A stretch of DNA of 52,651 bases from Gemmatimonadota bacterium. Its GTDB lineage: Bacteria; Latescibacterota; UBA2968. Below the pieces are notes generated by a model. That model saw only the letters and a program-made list of their open reading frames with translations. It did no database searches and had not been told where the DNA came from. The stretch lies in assembly GCA_002727195.1 (NCBI GenBank), contig PBWH01000018.1, positions 1-52,651 of the forward strand, given 5' to 3'. Positions 41,266-49,291 of the stretch are shown piece after piece (position 1 is the stretch's first letter; each line of letters begins with the position of its first letter). The position numbers and the translations under genes are program-made.

Positions 41266-42306
41266 CTAGTTCCTGTCCATTGAGATGATGACGCGTCCTG
41301 CCTGGCCGCTACGGACGGCCCGAATCGCTTCGTTGATGTCGTCGAGGGCGAACTCGTGGGTGATCAGGCCGTCGAGGTTCATACGGCCGTTTTCCACGAG
41401 GCTCACATACCTGGGGATGTCGAGATGCGGTTCGCAGCTTCCCCCGTGCGATCCCGTCAGAACCTTGTTGAAGTGCAGGGGGAGCGAATAGATCGAGATG
41501 TTGTTCCCTTTCTGGGGGACACCCACAAGGATCGTCTTGCCATCGGGATGGGTGGCGTTGTAGGCCTGCTCGATAACGCGTGCATCACCGGTCGTATCGA
41601 TGATGACATCCGCACCCGCCTCACCGACGATTTCGCGGATCGACGCGTCGAGGTCGGTGACCGCCAGGGCGTTGATCGTGTGGGTCGCGCCGAATCGGCT
41701 TCCCATCTCGAGCTTCTCCTCGTGGAGGTCGATCCCGACGATCGGGTTGGCGGACACGAGGTCCGCGGCCTGGGCGATGTTCAGGCCCACGCCTCCAAGC
41801 CCCAGTACCACGACGGACTGACCGATCTTGACCTGGGCGTCGTTGTTGATGACGCCGGCGGCCGTGGTGATCGCGCAGCCGAAGAGTGGAGCCAGCTTGA
41901 GGTCGAAAGACTCAGGGATTCGGGTGATGCGATTCTCGGACACCACGGCATACTCGTTGAAGGTTGTGACCCAACCGGCATTGCACGGGTTCCCGTCCCA
42001 CTTGTAGGCAGGGGGCTCAGATTCGAGGCCGTCACTCGGCCGCCAGTGGAGGACGACACGGTCACCGACGTCGACGGTCTTGACGCCGGGGCCGCGGTCG
42101 ACCACCGTTCCGGATCCCTCGTGTCCCAGCAGGTGGGGCAGGAATTGGTCGGGACCCTTGGTGCCGTCGATTTCGTTGATCTGGGCGCCGCAGATACCAC
42201 TGCAGTGCACCTTGACAAGCACCTGACCGAAATGAAGAATTTCCGGCAGTTCCACATCGTCGATGACGAGGGGTCGCCCCTGCTCGACTAGAATGGCTGC
42301 TTTCAC
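41266..42306 (-). CDS. Zinc-dependent alcohol/polyol dehydrogenase (MDR family)
   Basis: The GTG at 42306 follows GGAG by seven bases and gives 346 residues. The catalytic zinc ligands are C39 in SGICGAQ and H62-E63 in LLGHEGSG; a further ligand lies downstream. The Rossmann motif is VVLGLGGVGLNIAQAAD, and GIDLHEEKLE has the Asp that favours NAD(H). The usual four-cysteine structural-zinc loop is missing; the region has only CNAGWVTTFNEYAV. The family oxidises alcohols, polyols or S-hydroxymethylglutathione-type substrates. In operon B it probably oxidises or reduces a sugar intermediate. Confidence 0.85.
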   Translation of the reverse strand: MKAAILVEQGRPLVIDDVELPEILHFGQVLVKVHCSGICGAQINEIDGTKGPDQFLPHLLGHEGSGTVVDRGPGVKTVDVGDRVVLHWRPSDGLESEPPAYKWDGNPCNAGWVTTFNEYAVVSENRITRIPESFDLKLAPLFGCAITTAAGVINNDAQVKIGQSVVVLGLGGVGLNIAQAADLVSANPIVGIDLHEEKLEMGSRFGATHTINALAVTDLDASIREIVGEAGADVIIDTTGDARVIEQAYNATHPDGKTILVGVPQKGNNISIYSLPLHFNKVLTGSHGGSCEPHLDIPRYVSLVENGRMNLDGLITHEFALDDINEAIRAVRSGQAGRVIISMDRN

Positions 42307-42317
42307 GGTATGCTCCC

Positions 42318-42980
42318 TTACTCGAAGTAGATGAATTCGTGATCGCCAGTGTAGCCGAAGTGCCGGTACAGCCAGATCCACTCGCTGGTCTCGAAGAAGG
42401 ACTCACACGTCAGCGCCCAGCACTGCAGGTTAAAGAGCTCCTGCTCGTTGCGGTAGCTCTCGAGCATGATGTATTTCTGCTTGCCGACGCGTTCGATTTC
42501 GGAGACCGCCGTCTGGAGTTCGAAGACGCGCAGGTTGTGGAGGCATCCGAGCGAGATCACTAGGTCGAAGTAGTCGTCGCCCCACGGATACTGATCCTGG
42601 GCCTGGTAGAGGAACAGATTGTCCCTGATCCCTTCCGGAGCGTCGCCGATCCCGTGTCGTGAAATGTCGAAACCGACGATCTCGGCGTCCGGAAGCAGTT
42701 GCTTGATCTCGTAGATGATGTGGGCTTTCCCGCACCCCACGTCGAGGATGCGCGACTCGTTTGTCAGCCCGTAGCGTTCGATAAATTGCTCTGCCACGCC
42801 CTTCCAGCGGCCATCGTAGCTGTATCCGCCGTATCCAAACCTCCGGTCACCGTCCCAATAGTCGTACTCGTATTCCTTAGCCGTGTTCATGCACGCGACC
42901 TTATCGTCGACCATGCGCGCCACGTAGTCTCTGGCCGTCCTCTTGTGCAGCGGTGTGATGATGTTCAGCAGATTCCCCAA
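42318..42980 (-). CDS. SAM-dependent methyltransferase
   Basis: This 220-residue form starts at TTG 42980, eight bases after GGAG; no ATG upstream avoids running into the transketolase gene. Motif I is RILDVGCGKAHIIYEI near 75-90. It continues IVGFDISRHGIGDAP, LYQAQDQYPWGDDYFDLVIS (motif II/III) and LGCLHNLRVFELQTAVSEIE. The C-terminal portion contains CWALTCESFFETSEWIWLYR, Trp-rich. It resembles methyltransferases adjacent to transketolase pairs, which may act on the sugar produced. The substrate is unknown. Confidence 0.82.
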   Translation of the reverse strand: MGNLLNIITPLHKRTARDYVARMVDDKVACMNTAKEYEYDYWDGDRRFGYGGYSYDGRWKGVAEQFIERYGLTNESRILDVGCGKAHIIYEIKQLLPDAEIVGFDISRHGIGDAPEGIRDNLFLYQAQDQYPWGDDYFDLVISLGCLHNLRVFELQTAVSEIERVGKQKYIMLESYRNEQELFNLQCWALTCESFFETSEWIWLYRHFGYTGDHEFIYFE

Positions 42981-42990
42981 CGTGTTTCTC

Positions 42991-43935
42991 CTATACGGCG
43001 ATGGTTTGTGGGACGTCGGTGAGTGCCTGTACGGTCTCGACGATCCGGTCGGCTGTGATCCCATACCGGGCCATGAGGTCGTTCTGCGAACCGTAGTCGT
43101 CGGCAAACACGTCCGGGATCCCGATCCGGCGGAAGCGCTTGGCGGCGACGAAGTCCGCCTCGGCGATGATCTCGGCGACACAGGACCCAAGTCCACCGAT
43201 CTCGCTATGTTCTTCGACGGTTACGACGACAGGTGTCTTTTCCGCCATTGACAGGAAGGTCTCGGTGTCGAAAGGCTTGATCGTGGGGGCGTGCAGAATT
43301 GCGGCGTTCAGCCCTGAAAGGGCAAGCCGACTCGCAGCTTTTTGGGCACGGCTGAGTGTGATCCCGGTTGTCAGGATCAAGGCGTCGGAGCCTTCCCGCA
43401 TAACGCGGGACTGGCCAATCTCGAGGCCAGGATGCTCGGGGGTGACGACCGGATCATATCCCTTGGCCAGCCGGATGTAGAGCGGACCGTCGTGGTCGAC
43501 CGTCTGCGGCATGATGTTGCGCATCTCGACTTCGTCGGCCGGGGCAACGATTCCCATCCTGGGGATGGCGCGCATGATGGCGATGTCCTCGGTGGCCTCG
43601 TGGGTCGGTCCGAGCGGGGCATAGACGAATCCTCCGCCGTTTCCGATCAGGCGCACGTTCGCGTTGTGAAGCGCGAGGTCTAGGACCACCTGCTCGTAGC
43701 ATCGGCGGGTCAGGAATGTGGCGATCGTGTTGACGTAGACGATGCGGCCGTCCGCGGCGAGTCCGGAAGCCAGGCCGACGACGTTCGCCTCGTTGATGCC
43801 CTCCATGAAGAACCGGTCCGGCATCTTCGTCCGGAATTCATCGAGGACCCCGACGCCAAGGTCCGATCCTACGAAGCAAATGCGCTCGTCGTGCTTGGCC
43901 AGTTGATACACTTGATCGAGGCAGGTCTTACGCAT
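42991..43935 (-). CDS. Transketolase, C-terminal subunit (split enzyme)
   Basis: This 314-residue protein carries the pyrimidine-binding and C-terminal domains of a transketolase: FVGSDLGVGVLDEF, DRFFMEGINEANVVGLASGL (with the catalytic Glu in the EAN/E-type motif), NTIATFLTRRCYEQVVLDLA and PLGPTHEATEDIAIMRAIPR. The C-terminal Rossmann-like part shows DALILTTGITLSRAQKAA and VVTVEEHSEIGGLGSCVAEI. With the N-terminal subunit downstream it should form a ThDP enzyme that transfers a two-carbon unit. Starts overlap the partner gene by 8 bases. Split transketolases are common in archaea and in secondary or polysaccharide clusters. Confidence 0.9.
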   Translation of the reverse strand: MRKTCLDQVYQLAKHDERICFVGSDLGVGVLDEFRTKMPDRFFMEGINEANVVGLASGLAADGRIVYVNTIATFLTRRCYEQVVLDLALHNANVRLIGNGGGFVYAPLGPTHEATEDIAIMRAIPRMGIVAPADEVEMRNIMPQTVDHDGPLYIRLAKGYDPVVTPEHPGLEIGQSRVMREGSDALILTTGITLSRAQKAASRLALSGLNAAILHAPTIKPFDTETFLSMAEKTPVVVTVEEHSEIGGLGSCVAEIIAEADFVAAKRFRRIGIPDVFADDYGSQNDLMARYGITADRIVETVQALTDVPQTIAV

Positions 43936-44761
43936 GGCTTACTCCCAGGTCGTTCATGAGCGTATCGATATCCTCGCTCGAGATTTTGCTCTTGTGGTGC
44001 CACGCGAGGTCGTTCTCACACTGGGGGATCCCCTTACCCTTGACCGTGTGGCAGATGATGGCGTTCGGCTTTCCTTCCTCGTAAGGGAGAGAGGAGAGCG
44101 TTGCTCTAAGCTCGTGGATGTCGTGTCCGTCGACTTCGCGCGTGTTAAAGCCGAATGCGGTCCACTTGTCGGAAAAAGGCTCCAGGTCCTGGACCACCGA
44201 TGTGGCGCCGTAGGACTGGTGCTTGTTGTAGTCGACGAGGACCGTCAGGCTGTCCAGCCCGTGCTTTCCGGCGCTCATCGCGGCCTCCCAGACCGACCCT
44301 TCGTTGCACTCCCCATCGCCGAGGATGACGACCGTTTTGGTGTCGCGGCCGGCCATCCGGGCGGACAGGGCGAACCCGAGTCCGATCGACAGACCGTGTC
44401 CAAGGCTGCCGGTAGAGGCTTCCACCCCGGGAACCTTGTGGTCAGGATGCCCGCCCAGGATGCCCCCCGACTGGCAGAAGGACCAGAGCTCAGAGCGGGG
44501 GATGAATCCCTTGTCAGCGAGCAGGGCATAGAGGGCGAGACAGCCGTGCCCCTTGCTCAGGATGAACCGGTCACGGTCCTCCCACTCAGGATTATTTGCG
44601 TCGTAGTGAAGGATGTCGTCGAACAGGACACGGATAATCTCCACGAGAGAGAACGCCGAGCCCAGGTGGCCTCGCTGGGCTGCCCGCAGCGTCAGCAGGA
44701 TGTCCCTTCTCAGGTCGAGCGACCTAGTGTCCAGTTCGGTCTTCAGTCCAATTGTCTCCAT
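43928..44761 (-). CDS. Transketolase, N-terminal subunit (split enzyme)
   Basis: This 277-residue protein starts at ATG 44761, six bases after GGAG. It has the ThDP-binding domain: GHLGSAFSLVEIIRVLFDD, ILSKGHGCLALYALLADKGF, the proton-relay His in GGHPDHKVPGVEASTGSLGHGL, and the metal/diphosphate motif GDGECNEGSVWEAAMSAGKH followed by DYNKHQS. It is translationally coupled to the C-terminal subunit. Transketolase can make or consume sedoheptulose 7-phosphate or act on branched sugars. A housekeeping role seems unlikely inside this cluster; supply of an unusual sugar skeleton is inferred. Confidence 0.92.
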   Translation of the reverse strand: METIGLKTELDTRSLDLRRDILLTLRAAQRGHLGSAFSLVEIIRVLFDDILHYDANNPEWEDRDRFILSKGHGCLALYALLADKGFIPRSELWSFCQSGGILGGHPDHKVPGVEASTGSLGHGLSIGLGFALSARMAGRDTKTVVILGDGECNEGSVWEAAMSAGKHGLDSLTVLVDYNKHQSYGATSVVQDLEPFSDKWTAFGFNTREVDGHDIHELRATLSSLPYEEGKPNAIICHTVKGKGIPQCENDLAWHHKSKISSEDIDTLMNDLGVSHA

Positions 44762-44770
44762 CAATGTCTC

Positions 44771-45775
44771 CTAGACGAGAGCGTCAGCGCTCTCGAGCAT
44801 GCGTTGTGCTTTTGCAAGCTGGGTCTTGCGGGTTGTTGCCAGGTCCGCGGTATCCGTCGCGTGCCGACGTCGGGCGATATGTCGGGGAACGAACTCGTTC
44901 AGCAGGATACAGGCCCACTTGCACGCGAACAGCGGTGTGTATGCGTCGGTTCGAGCCTCAAGATCCGTGTCCGCTGAGAAGATCGATTGCATGCTCGCCC
45001 TGAACTTTTCCTTCAGCTTCGGTGCGATGTCCATTGCGGGATGTGGATGGAGCGCGAAGTCGCAGACTATCTTTGCCGGGTCGTCCCATCCGAAGTGTTC
45101 GAAGTCGAGGAAAGTCCAGCCGTAGTCTGACTTGAGGCCGTTGTGAAACCCGAAATCCGAAGGGCTCAGGACCCGGTGCGAGAGGGGTAGCTCCTGCATC
45201 GGATCGAGCATTTCACGGGCAGCGGCAGCTGCAGTCTGGTAGGCGGGAACAAGATCCATCTCGAGGAACGCCGCCAGACCGGTGCTGGCGTCCGCGTAGG
45301 CAGGAGCCGATCGCAGCGTCTGGATTCGATGCTCGATGCTGTCGGCGATCTGTGTGGGGGAGTAGCCCGCGTCTGACGCGTTGCCTATGGTCACGGCGTC
45401 CGAATGAGCGCGCAGCTCGTTAACGCCTGCAATAAATGCGGTGGCCGCGTCGATGTCCTGTGTCCTAATGTCGTCGGCTGGCATCCCGCGTCCGTCCACA
45501 AAGGCATAGATGGCGAGTTGCTTCTCAGGACGACAAAGGAAGGGTGCCGGGATCTGCCTGATTCCGTTGTGCCAGAGGAAGGTAACGGCGTCATACTCCT
45601 GCTGCAGACGATCGCGACCGGCATCAGGCGTCGGGTAGAACTTGGCGATGAGGCGTCGCTCGGCGCAAGTGAAGGCGTAGACTGCGCTGTTCAGGCCGCC
45701 GTGAAGCCGAACCAGGTTCTCGATCCGGGTTCCCGTTGTTTCAGAGACAATCTGGGTGATGGCATACCGTGTCAT
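44771..45775 (-). CDS. Aminoglycoside-phosphotransferase-fold kinase
   Basis: This 334-residue protein has a kinase-like fold. The N-terminal lobe shows LHGGLNSAVYAFTCAERRLIAKFY with the ATP-site Lys, and the C-terminal lobe has LSPSDFGFHN in place of the usual HGDxxxxN (Asp and Asn kept, HG replaced by SPS) and the metal motif FLDFEHFGWDDPA. The hinge is IYAFVDGRG. APH/choline-kinase relatives phosphorylate alcohols, amino alcohols or sugars. In operon B, between transketolase and HAD genes, a sugar or alditol is the likely substrate. Translation is coupled with the HAD gene by ATGA. Confidence 0.8.
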   Translation of the reverse strand: MTRYAITQIVSETTGTRIENLVRLHGGLNSAVYAFTCAERRLIAKFYPTPDAGRDRLQQEYDAVTFLWHNGIRQIPAPFLCRPEKQLAIYAFVDGRGMPADDIRTQDIDAATAFIAGVNELRAHSDAVTIGNASDAGYSPTQIADSIEHRIQTLRSAPAYADASTGLAAFLEMDLVPAYQTAAAAAREMLDPMQELPLSHRVLSPSDFGFHNGLKSDYGWTFLDFEHFGWDDPAKIVCDFALHPHPAMDIAPKLKEKFRASMQSIFSADTDLEARTDAYTPLFACKWACILLNEFVPRHIARRRHATDTADLATTRKTQLAKAQRMLESADALV

Positions 45776-46386
45776 ACGAGTACCAGTTCTGAAATCGCGT
45801 TCCAGGAAGAGGCGACCGTGAAGTCCAATGACGGCTCTTCGACCCCGTCGGTGGGGGAGAACAGGATCTTCGTGACGCCGATGGGGAATCCCGGCTCCCG
45901 GAAGACTTCGATCAGGTCGTCGATGAATACCGTGCAGCCTAGATCGGCGATTCGATCGACTTTGCTATCCCGGGTGGGCTCGAAGTAGACGTCTCCCGGC
46001 GTGAGGCTACTGGAAAGGAAGAATCCTGTCGCGTCCATCCAGTTCAATGCGGCATCTTGAAGGTTGGGTCCGGTTGGGTCAATGTTAGGCCGCTCTGTCT
46101 TGTGGCTTACGATACTGACCGGAATGCCCCCCTCCCTGCAGATGCGGATAAATGGCACGACACCGGGGATCAACGCCGCTTCGTTCATCTTGTCGCCGTA
46201 GAGTTCCACCTGTATCCGCTGCCATTCGACATCACCGGCCGGCAGGAGCCGGATCCGATCCCGGACCGCCTGCTTGGATGCCGGCGTGGATTCGGGGATC
46301 AAGCCCCTCTCGACGGCCAGGCTGTGAGCGAGGTCGTCGTAGCTGACGATCGTGTTGTCGAAGTCTATGCCGACGTGGACGTTCAT
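45772..46386 (-). CDS. HAD-superfamily phosphatase
   Basis: This 204-residue protein has the HAD motifs: GIDFDNTIVSYDD (motif I, nucleophile Asp), VSIVSHKTERPN (motif II), a Lys before DRIADLGCTVFIDDL, whose Asp pair is motif IV. A helical cap lies at 30-110. Small HAD enzymes remove phosphate from sugar phosphates; a GmhB-like role, dephosphorylating a bisphosphate before nucleotidyl transfer, fits the neighbouring kinase/nucleotidyltransferase and transketolase. That assignment is inference, as GmhB itself is more distant in sequence. Starts at ATG overlapping the epimerase gene. Confidence 0.83.
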   Translation of the reverse strand: MNVHVGIDFDNTIVSYDDLAHSLAVERGLIPESTPASKQAVRDRIRLLPAGDVEWQRIQVELYGDKMNEAALIPGVVPFIRICREGGIPVSIVSHKTERPNIDPTGPNLQDAALNWMDATGFFLSSSLTPGDVYFEPTRDSKVDRIADLGCTVFIDDLIEVFREPGFPIGVTKILFSPTDGVEEPSLDFTVASSWNAISELVLV

Positions 46387-47384
46387 TTGAGCTTCAGTGC
46401 CTGCATCGTGCGGATGTTGGAGTAACGGGCGTCGCCCTGTGCGTTCGGGACCCGGCCCTCGTTAAAGGCGGCGACGAGGTCCTTGACGGCGTCCTCGATC
46501 GTGTGTGACGGCTCGAAGCCGAGTTCGTTCTTGATCTTGTCCGACGAGATGTGATAGGAGCGGTGATCGTCCGTTTCGGTCGTCGTAATAGTGACGTGTT
46601 CGCCCACGACGCCCTTGACGATCTCCGCGATCTCGGAGACGCGGTGATTCTGGTGTCCCGCGTTGTATACCTTGCCATCGATCCGTGCGGCATCGTAGCT
46701 CAGGCTGTTCACATACAGGTCGGTAACATCCTCGATGTGGATGTTGGGGCGTCGCTGTGCGCCGCCGAATACGGTGATCTCACCCTTGTGGTAGGCGTGA
46801 GCGGTCAGGATGTTGACGGTCAGGTCAAGTCGCAGGCGAGGAGAGTAGCCGCACACCGTAGCGGGACGGAGGGTCAGAGCTGTAAAGCCCAGGGTGCGTT
46901 CAGCTTCGAGAACATCCTCGCACAGCGCCTTGTACTTCGAGTAGTCGGTCAGCGGCTCGAGCGGGAGATCCTCCATCACGTTCGGGTCCTCTTTGACGCC
47001 ATAAACACTGGATGAGGACGCGTAGATGAATCGTGATACCCCGTGCTGCTTGGACAGTCGGACGAGAGGGAAGAAGGCTTCGTAGTTAATGCTCTTGCCC
47101 AGTCCCGGGTCGAGGTCGAAGCTCGGATCGTTTGACACACAGGCCAGGTGGATCACGTCCGTGCAGCCTTCGAGCGATTGGTTCAGGACCGTGGGGTTAC
47201 GGAGGTCACCCTTGATCTGCGTCAGGTTCGGGTGATCTTGGCAACCGGAGAGGACATTCTCACCAAAGAGGTAGAGGTCGAGCACGCGGACGTTGTAGCC
47301 CGCGTCGAGCAGTTTTGGGACAAGGATTGCGCCGACGTAACCTGAGCCTCCGGTAACCAGTACCGTACGATCTGATGCGTTCAC
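46383..47384 (-). CDS. NAD-dependent nucleotide-sugar epimerase/dehydratase (SDR)
   Basis: The GTG at 47384, four bases after GGAG, gives 333 residues. A Rossmann motif TVLVTGGSGYVGAILVP, VIHLACVSNDPSF, FIYASSSSVYGVKED and the catalytic LTDYSKYKALCEDV (Tyr and Lys four apart) define an extended SDR. Further, TLRPATVCGYSPRLRLDL and RRPNIHIEDVTDLYV are typical of the family. It probably epimerises or dehydrates a nucleotide sugar made by the adjacent bifunctional enzyme, by analogy to HldD. The exact substrate is unknown. Translation overlaps the HAD gene downstream. Confidence 0.88.
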   Translation of the reverse strand: MNASDRTVLVTGGSGYVGAILVPKLLDAGYNVRVLDLYLFGENVLSGCQDHPNLTQIKGDLRNPTVLNQSLEGCTDVIHLACVSNDPSFDLDPGLGKSINYEAFFPLVRLSKQHGVSRFIYASSSSVYGVKEDPNVMEDLPLEPLTDYSKYKALCEDVLEAERTLGFTALTLRPATVCGYSPRLRLDLTVNILTAHAYHKGEITVFGGAQRRPNIHIEDVTDLYVNSLSYDAARIDGKVYNAGHQNHRVSEIAEIVKGVVGEHVTITTTETDDHRSYHISSDKIKNELGFEPSHTIEDAVKDLVAAFNEGRVPNAQGDARYSNIRTMQALKLK

Positions 47385-47392
47385 GTTTCTCC

Positions 47393-48922
47393 TCACTTCA
47401 TCAACGAGACGATGTGTTTCTCGATAGGAATCTTGGTCAGTGGCACGCGGTTCCCGAGTTCGGTCACCATGTGCGCGCCGGCCAGGTTGCCGGCGAGACC
47501 AACGATGTCCCACGGCGCTTTCTGAGCGACCAGGAGTGAAGTCAACGCGAAGACTGCGTCGCCCGCTCCCACCCGGTCACTGACTTGGGTGGCAAAAGAG
47601 GGGACCTCAGTGTATCCCGCGCCCTTTTCGTAATGGAGCGTGCCGAATTTTCCCCGCGTGACTGTAAACTGGTCGCAATCGATACGCTGGGTGATCTCAT
47701 CGAGCAGGTCCCGAGGTTCGCCATCCCGCATTCGGGTCTCGATCGAGACCTCGTGCTGAGCAAGGCAGACGTAGTCACCACGTCGATACTTCGAAACCGG
47801 GTTGAACCCGCGATTGCCGGCGTTCGACTGCGTGTTGATGGCCAGGAATCGGGCTTCATTGCACAGCGTGTCGATGACCTTGGAGGTCAGGAAGCCGTGG
47901 CCATAGTCGGCGGCAACCGTGACATCGGCGTCGCGGACGGACTCGTAGATCGCGTCCAGAAGGGCGGTTTCCTCACCACCCTTGAGTGGACGGTCGTCCA
48001 TCTCGTAGATTTCGAGCAGTTTGGCCTGGGTGTAGCGGTCCACGTAGCGTCGCTTGCTGATCGTGGGAGCGTTCTTCTGCGTCAGCAGGATGGGCTTGAC
48101 GTTGGGGAGGAGGGCCGACCGCACGAACGCTTCCTGCCGATTCATGTCGCCAAGCGCGCAGATAAGTGTGACTTCCTGACAGAATCCTGCCAGGTGGTTG
48201 GCGATGGCGAGGCTTCCGCCCGCAAAGGTCTCGGTCCCTGTCGACTGACAGGCCAGCACGGGATCCTTGGTCGACTTCCCGATGGCGTCGCAAAAGACAT
48301 ACTCGTCGATGATGGCCTCACCGACGACGACGGCCTTCAGTGTGTTCAGCTCGTCGATATGCCCAAGGACTTCCTCGGGTTCGTGTCGCTCGCGGAAGGC
48401 GTGTAACCACGATTCCTGCTCAGGAGAGAAGGGGCTGAAGTGACGGTTGAGGAGCTTCGAGGAGCTGAAAACCAGGCCCTCGGTAAACTCGATTCGTAGG
48501 CCAAGCTCTTTGGCCGCTTCTACCTCGGGGCCGAGGTTGACGTCCGCGTCCAGCTGTCTCTGGCGGTACTCACCACCCTTGCAGAACACGTCGGGACGGA
48601 CTGTTTTTAGCGTGTTTTCGGCAGTAGGCCACTCGTTGATTGCCACGTAATCGACGATTCCGAGGGAGGCGATCGCTTCGGCCCGGAGTAGCTCGGGAAA
48701 CGCAGGGCGATGCGTGCCCTTATTGACGAACTGATCTGGCGTTAGCGTGACGATCAGAACGTCGCCGTGGGCTTTTGCCTGCTCGAAATGGCGGATGTGA
48801 CCGATGTGGAGGAGGTCGAAGACGCCGTGACACATCACGACGGTCTGGCCGGCTTCACGTCGCTTGGCGACGGCAGATGCGAGTCCTTCGACGGACAGGA
48901 GAATTTCCGGTCTGGTTTCCAC
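47393..48922 (-). CDS. Bifunctional nucleotidyltransferase/PfkB-family kinase (domain-swapped HldE-like)
   Basis: This 509-residue fusion starts at GTG behind GAGG. The N-terminal domain (28-165) is a cytidylyl/adenylyltransferase: MCHGVFDLLHIGHIRHFEQA with H39-x-G-H42, TPDQFVNKGTHRPAFPELLRAEAIA and DVFCKGGEYRQ. The C-terminal domain (190-509) is a PfkB/ribokinase-type kinase with GEAIIDEYVFCDA, FAGGSLAIANHLAG and SDRVGAGDAVFAL (the GAGD anion hole, catalytic Asp). E. coli HldE carries the same two activities in the opposite order (kinase first). The protein should phosphorylate a sugar phosphate and then activate it with a nucleotide. It heads operon B. Confidence 0.88.
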   Translation of the reverse strand: METRPEILLSVEGLASAVAKRREAGQTVVMCHGVFDLLHIGHIRHFEQAKAHGDVLIVTLTPDQFVNKGTHRPAFPELLRAEAIASLGIVDYVAINEWPTAENTLKTVRPDVFCKGGEYRQRQLDADVNLGPEVEAAKELGLRIEFTEGLVFSSSKLLNRHFSPFSPEQESWLHAFRERHEPEEVLGHIDELNTLKAVVVGEAIIDEYVFCDAIGKSTKDPVLACQSTGTETFAGGSLAIANHLAGFCQEVTLICALGDMNRQEAFVRSALLPNVKPILLTQKNAPTISKRRYVDRYTQAKLLEIYEMDDRPLKGGEETALLDAIYESVRDADVTVAADYGHGFLTSKVIDTLCNEARFLAINTQSNAGNRGFNPVSKYRRGDYVCLAQHEVSIETRMRDGEPRDLLDEITQRIDCDQFTVTRGKFGTLHYEKGAGYTEVPSFATQVSDRVGAGDAVFALTSLLVAQKAPWDIVGLAGNLAGAHMVTELGNRVPLTKIPIEKHIVSLMK

Positions 48923-49280
48923 GGATACCTCGGTAATTGGCGTAAGTCTGGAGTGGGCACGGGAATGCCCGTTCGGCGGGGTGGGGTATCGGAGGAGCCA
49001 ATTGGGATGAGTCGCTCCATTCCGATTTATCGGCTGACTTCAGCGTTTGCTTAGCCGTTTTCACGCGGTGACGAACGCAATTGTGGTACCGGTCCTTCAG
49101 GGGCCTCGGGCCCGAGTTTGTCTATGGTTCTTAAGTTTTTGTTTATTTGTAGTTTAGGGTGTGTTCGGGGTGGGCAGAGGGGCGGTGCCAGGACCATCGG
49201 TCGAGTGGCAAGTTAGGAAAGAATTTCCGAAAGGAAGGGCGTGCGGATCCCGATTTTCCTGGAAGGGTAAATCGCCTGGA
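48923..49280. other. Promoter-bearing intergenic region upstream of operon B
   Basis: No gene is seen in these 358 bases. They contain an AT-rich patch at about 49126-49160, the 12-bp palindrome CTCGGGCCCGAG at 49105-49116, and a GGGCA-N6-TGCCC hairpin at 48956-48971 near the start of operon B. The promoter must lie here, but I could not identify convincing -35/-10 boxes. Confidence 0.5.
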
Positions 49281-49291
49281 TCAGGCGGATT
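49269..49291 (-). terminator. Hairpin at the end of the amidotransferase operon
   Basis: AATCGCCTG pairs with CAGGCG-G-ATT around GAT with one bulged base; the stop codon of the gene ending at 49281 lies within it. On the minus strand GGCGATTT follows, a short T-run only. Confidence 0.35.

Noticed and set aside
49105..49116. CTCGGGCCCGAG palindrome as a terminator
   Set aside because: No loop is left when it folds and no gene ends there on either strand; it may only be a palindrome.
49214..49227. 13-base match GGAAAGAATTTCC also found near 35873
   Set aside because: A match of this length is expected by chance in a window of this size, and one copy lies in coding sequence.
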